Below are positions 60,801-64,000 of a stretch of 64,000 bases of DNA, one piece after another. The notes below the pieces were generated by a model. It made no database searches. It had not been told where the DNA came from and saw nothing but the letters and a program-made list of their open reading frames with translations. Both the position numbers and the translations under genes were made by a program. The DNA comes from Mesaphorura yosii. Taxonomy: Eukaryota > Arthropoda > Collembola > Poduromorpha > Tullbergiidae. Within the stretch, counting starts at the first letter, position 1. Each line of letters starts with the position of its first letter. The stretch lies in assembly GCA_009869945.1 (NCBI GenBank), contig WIXG01000080.1, forward strand, positions 1-64,000. Reading direction: 5' to 3'.

Positions 60801-63758
60801 TTTTCCCATTAGAATTACCATTGCGCTAATGAAGCATGTCAGTGTAAGCTCGATTGCAGGCAAGAGAAAGCTCATAGAACGAGAAATAATATTAACATGC
60901 TCATTTTAAGCCTGTGAGAGAGAAAGTCTCGCCAGGGCTCTTCACGTTTAGGCTAAACGTGAGTTATGGTTTCATCTGCAGAAATTATTGTGTAATCTCA
61001 CAGCGTGCATCTAGTTTTCATTCCGCCGAATCTGCTCTCACACTGTGTTGCACTCAACTGATTGTGATGCTCATTCGTTCGTCACATAATTGATATTTGA
61101 ATATTTTGCATTGCTTAAACTCAACTCTAAACTTAACACGTGCTGCTTAAAAATCAAAATGGTGCTGGGAACTTACCTGTTGTAAAGTAATACATCGGGC
61201 TTTTGAAAATAAACACACAAAGATTAGACTCTCGTTACTACAATTTGATCTATGAGAATGACTGCTATTGAAAAATTCGTACAAGCCAGATTAATCGGCA
61301 CGGCAAGCGAATCGCTTGCAAACCACCAAAGTCGGCGGGGTCCCAACGCAGCAGCTCGTCATTCCACTCCTGAAACATGAAATCATTTTTAAAGTAGGCC
61401 TTCACATGAATTCTGCAAATATTTTTTACTAGAATGTGAGGGGCCGCATTTTTGTTGGAAGGTAGCGTGGGATCGAAAACAGAAAACAGTTTGTCGACTG
61501 TTTGTATCATTCCGTGAAAAATCAATTCCTGCCTTGTATGAAAAATTTGGTGAATCATCATAATGTTAATCAGTTCTGTTCTGGCTTTTCATGGCTTCTG
61601 AGCCGAAAATATGCGTCGTTACGTCTCAAGACTCCAAAACAAACACACGTTATGCTGATTTAAAGAAAATACACAGAATGGTGAACTGGGCCAGTGATTT
61701 GCATGTTTTGAATAAAATTAAGCTTGTAAAACAATAAATAATGAAAAATCAATTCTATAAGAGAGCATGAACTTGATAAGCCTCAGACGGTGAAAGCTCA
61801 TCCATTGTGTCATAGACACGAAGGGTTATAATGTCAATATTATTCATTCATTTACTGCACGTATCCTGTTTCGGTTCCCTGAATTTTAAACACGCATTCT
61901 TTGCATACTTCTTGGAAATCTGCTCAAGACAAGGCTCAAGATAAACTCTTCAAGTGAGGGACAGGAAAGTCGAGGGATTCAGCGCGAAATCCCAGGCAAT
62001 GTTTATATAATTATACTGTATAAGAGAATAACTGTGAATGCTCGTCACTTCACACCATCACCATGCATCGAAAGAAGAAAGATGATACTTCTTCCTCGAC
62101 TTGACCAGGCACACATGACGTAAACGTGTAAATCGATCCGTTAAAAATAGTAATGAAGTGACGCATGTAATTAAAGATTTTCATTTGTATTTTCGCTTGG
62201 TTTCGACTTTTTAATCAAAAGTTACTATCGTTATTATTTTGTTCGTTAGCAAGAACTCGATTCCAGACCGCCTTTCACTTTGCTCAAAGGTTACTCATGG
62301 AAATGATGACGGTCGCGCTAGTCTCACCTGGTCGAGCCACACATTCGTTGTCAGCACCTGATTCTTTTCATCCTGTAGGGAAGTGAGAAGAAAATAGTTG
62401 CATATCAGATCATTATTTAGATTGAAGAAAATCAGGAACACATAACGCCGCTTCTTGGTTCACATGAACGAGTTTCCTGCGGCACGGTTTTTACCTGCGC
62501 GTGGAATCTTCTACTGTGATAATCATAAGCAAGTTAGTGAAAATCTTCGCTGTTGTTGTCAGACTACCATTGTGTAAGCTTAATCTTTGTAATGGGGAAC
62601 GAGACCGATGATTCTATTAGCGGAAAGTTGGGTAGCACTGACACCCTCTAGAAAACATTTACTTCTCAAAACCCGAATACGTTGTACGAGTTTATACGTG
62701 ACTAATTACCAAGACGTGATGTACTCGTGTCAAACTTTGCTGTCATAAAGTTCTGCCGAGCATAAAATTATAAGACGAAAAAGCAGAAGCGTGTGTATTT
62801 TGTAATGCGCTTTCCTAAAATATTCCGAAACTTTTCTTATTAGAATGAAAATTACTTGCCATGTCGAAGATTTGAGTTAATGTGATTCCCACTTGGATCA
62901 CCACAGGATTCGAGGCGTTTCGCACGGGCCGCACGTCGCTTTCGTATCCATTCATCAAAGCACGAAGCAGCAGCTTCTCACCTTGGTCCCCTGCCCGTCC
63001 ATTCTTGGGCTTTGCGGGACCTTCATTTATATTAAATGTGTCAAGTGCCCGCTTGCCATCACTCGAGTCAGGGGAAATGATGGAGTTTTGCCCCGTGACA
63101 GAAAACTCGGACCCCGGCACCCGATGCAACTCGCGATTTGTGTAGTCACTGAAAGCGGCGTCCTCCGGAGCTTTGTGGCTATGCGAAAAATATTCATGAC
63201 CCTGGCTTGGAGACGCGGTCCTTGAAGCAGCGGCGGAAGACGATTTGAAAGATGAATGGATCGGAGTCACAGTCACTTTGTAAGGGTCGGGCGTGGAACT
63301 TATTCTTGAAGCTCCTGCATCTGAAACGGAAACGAAATTTTCAGAAGAGTCATTCTCACTTTACCCCAACACTTGAGCCCTGCTTCTCAACTCTCATGTT
63401 CAACTTTCTCCTGTCAAGATTCCCACTTGAAACTTTCCAGAGCCGTTGCTTAATTAAGACTTATTTTCAGTTCCAGTGAAAAAAGTTTGCTAATTTGTTG
63501 TTTAAAAGAGTATGAATGAATTCGCAGTAAAAATCAGGCTCACGCCTCTGCAGTCAAATTAATTGTTAACTGCCTCTTGCACTTTTGACTTTACTTACGC
63601 TCAGGGAACGAGGACACTGTTGGCCAAATCAGGCTCATGCACACCAATACGATGGTGAACTCAAGCGGCGACCCCTTACTGGTACGGACAAACCGGGTTA
63701 GAACAGACGAAAGCCGTCTCCGCAATTGCAATTTCCACTTTAATGACACTAGAGTCAT
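57801..63758 (-). CDS. Nicotinic acetylcholine receptor subunit, alpha type
   Basis: Thirteen exons (minus): 63758-63599, 63320-62860, 62372-62328, 61369-61283, 61199-61177, 60778-60736, 60652-60515, 60424-60313, 60219-60165, 59587-59507, 59417-59311, 59197-59083 and 58674-57801; 766 residues. It forms a cell-surface pentameric cation channel gated by acetylcholine. Binding loops are present: D ([10 protein letters not shown]), A (WLPDVLLYN), B (GSWTYNG) and C with vicinal cysteines (YYTCCPEPFPD), which make it alpha-type. The Cys-loop is [16 protein letters not shown]1 begins [13 protein letters not shown]2 is [13 protein letters not shown], with Glu at -1' for cation selectivity. M3 begins [13 protein letters not shown] long basic cytoplasmic loop precedes M4 ([15 protein letters not shown]). 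About 110 extra residues lie between the signal peptide and the ligand domain. M3 and the following segment suggest an invertebrate alpha9/10-like group. The start is uncertain because the frame stays open 5'. Confidence 0.92.
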
Positions 63759-64000
63759 AATGACGACGTCGCTTTCACTGTACAAACACCGATAGAATAA
63801 AAATTTTATTACTATTGTTGCTATTTTGTGGTTAAAAGGTTTTACAGCTTCGAGACGCGAGCAGGTGTGATATTGCGATGCACATTGAAATTCCATGCAG
63901 CAAAGACTGGTGTGCCCTTTGCGAAATGGCGAGAACTTGTCTCCTCGAGACCTCGGTGAAAACTGCCTTGCACACACATGCAGCAACCGGCTGCAATGCA
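63759..64000 (-). other. Leader or upstream sequence of the acetylcholine receptor gene
   Basis: The receptor frame stays open on the minus strand to about 63986, with further in-frame ATG codons. None is followed by a better signal peptide. Whether this is untranslated leader or extra N-terminus cannot be decided here. Confidence 0.4.

Overview
The window is animal nuclear DNA, most likely from an arthropod, and within that a pancrustacean. Genes are split by GT-AG introns (with two GC-AG exceptions). There are no bacterial-style operons. Five genes belong to the chemosensory protein family (OS-D/A10, spacing C-x6-C-x18-C-x2-C), which is typical of hexapods and crustaceans. I cannot name the species; a non-model hexapod such as a springtail would fit but is not demonstrated. 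Most coding models below were assembled by hand from splice sites that keep the reading frame and match known families. Exon lengths and phases were checked arithmetically. | Layout: 1-30.8 kb belongs to one very long plus-strand gene for a two-PDZ scaffold protein like Drosophila big bang. It has small exons at 12.3 and 17.0 kb, an alternative first exon at 24.4 kb, one 3.6 kb exon, and four short exons encoding the PDZ domains. The first 12 kb and the gaps between exons look like intron or intergenic DNA. At 31.0-31.6 kb (minus) is an ACOT13-type thioesterase that converges on the PDZ gene. At 32.7-37.2 kb (minus) is a complete UPF1 nonsense-mediated-decay helicase. From 38.2 to 53.2 kb runs a minus-strand cluster of five chemosensory proteins (CSP-1 to CSP-5 here). 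It is interrupted by plus-strand nicalin (40.0-42.0 kb), two unrecognised minus-strand genes (42.1-43.4 kb) and a tiny plus-strand gene (47.2-47.4 kb). At 56.5-57.7 kb (plus) is MAT1, the RING subunit of the CDK-activating kinase. At 57.8-63.8 kb (minus) is a 13-exon nicotinic acetylcholine receptor alpha-type subunit. | How the genes relate: only the CSP cluster is a family array. Four of the five share a phase-1 intron placed one base after a Lys codon; the fifth has Arg there. They differ strongly in their ends: one has a long Ser/Thr/Pro tail, one an N-terminal membrane anchor, one a charged helical tail, and one two extra cysteines. The other genes are housekeeping or neural genes with unrelated jobs: mRNA surveillance, ER membrane-protein biogenesis, acyl-CoA hydrolysis, transcription/cell cycle, cell junctions and ligand-gated cation conduction. 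Several neighbours converge tail-to-tail with overlapping 3' ends. No transposon coding sequence, tRNA, rRNA or CRISPR array was recognised.
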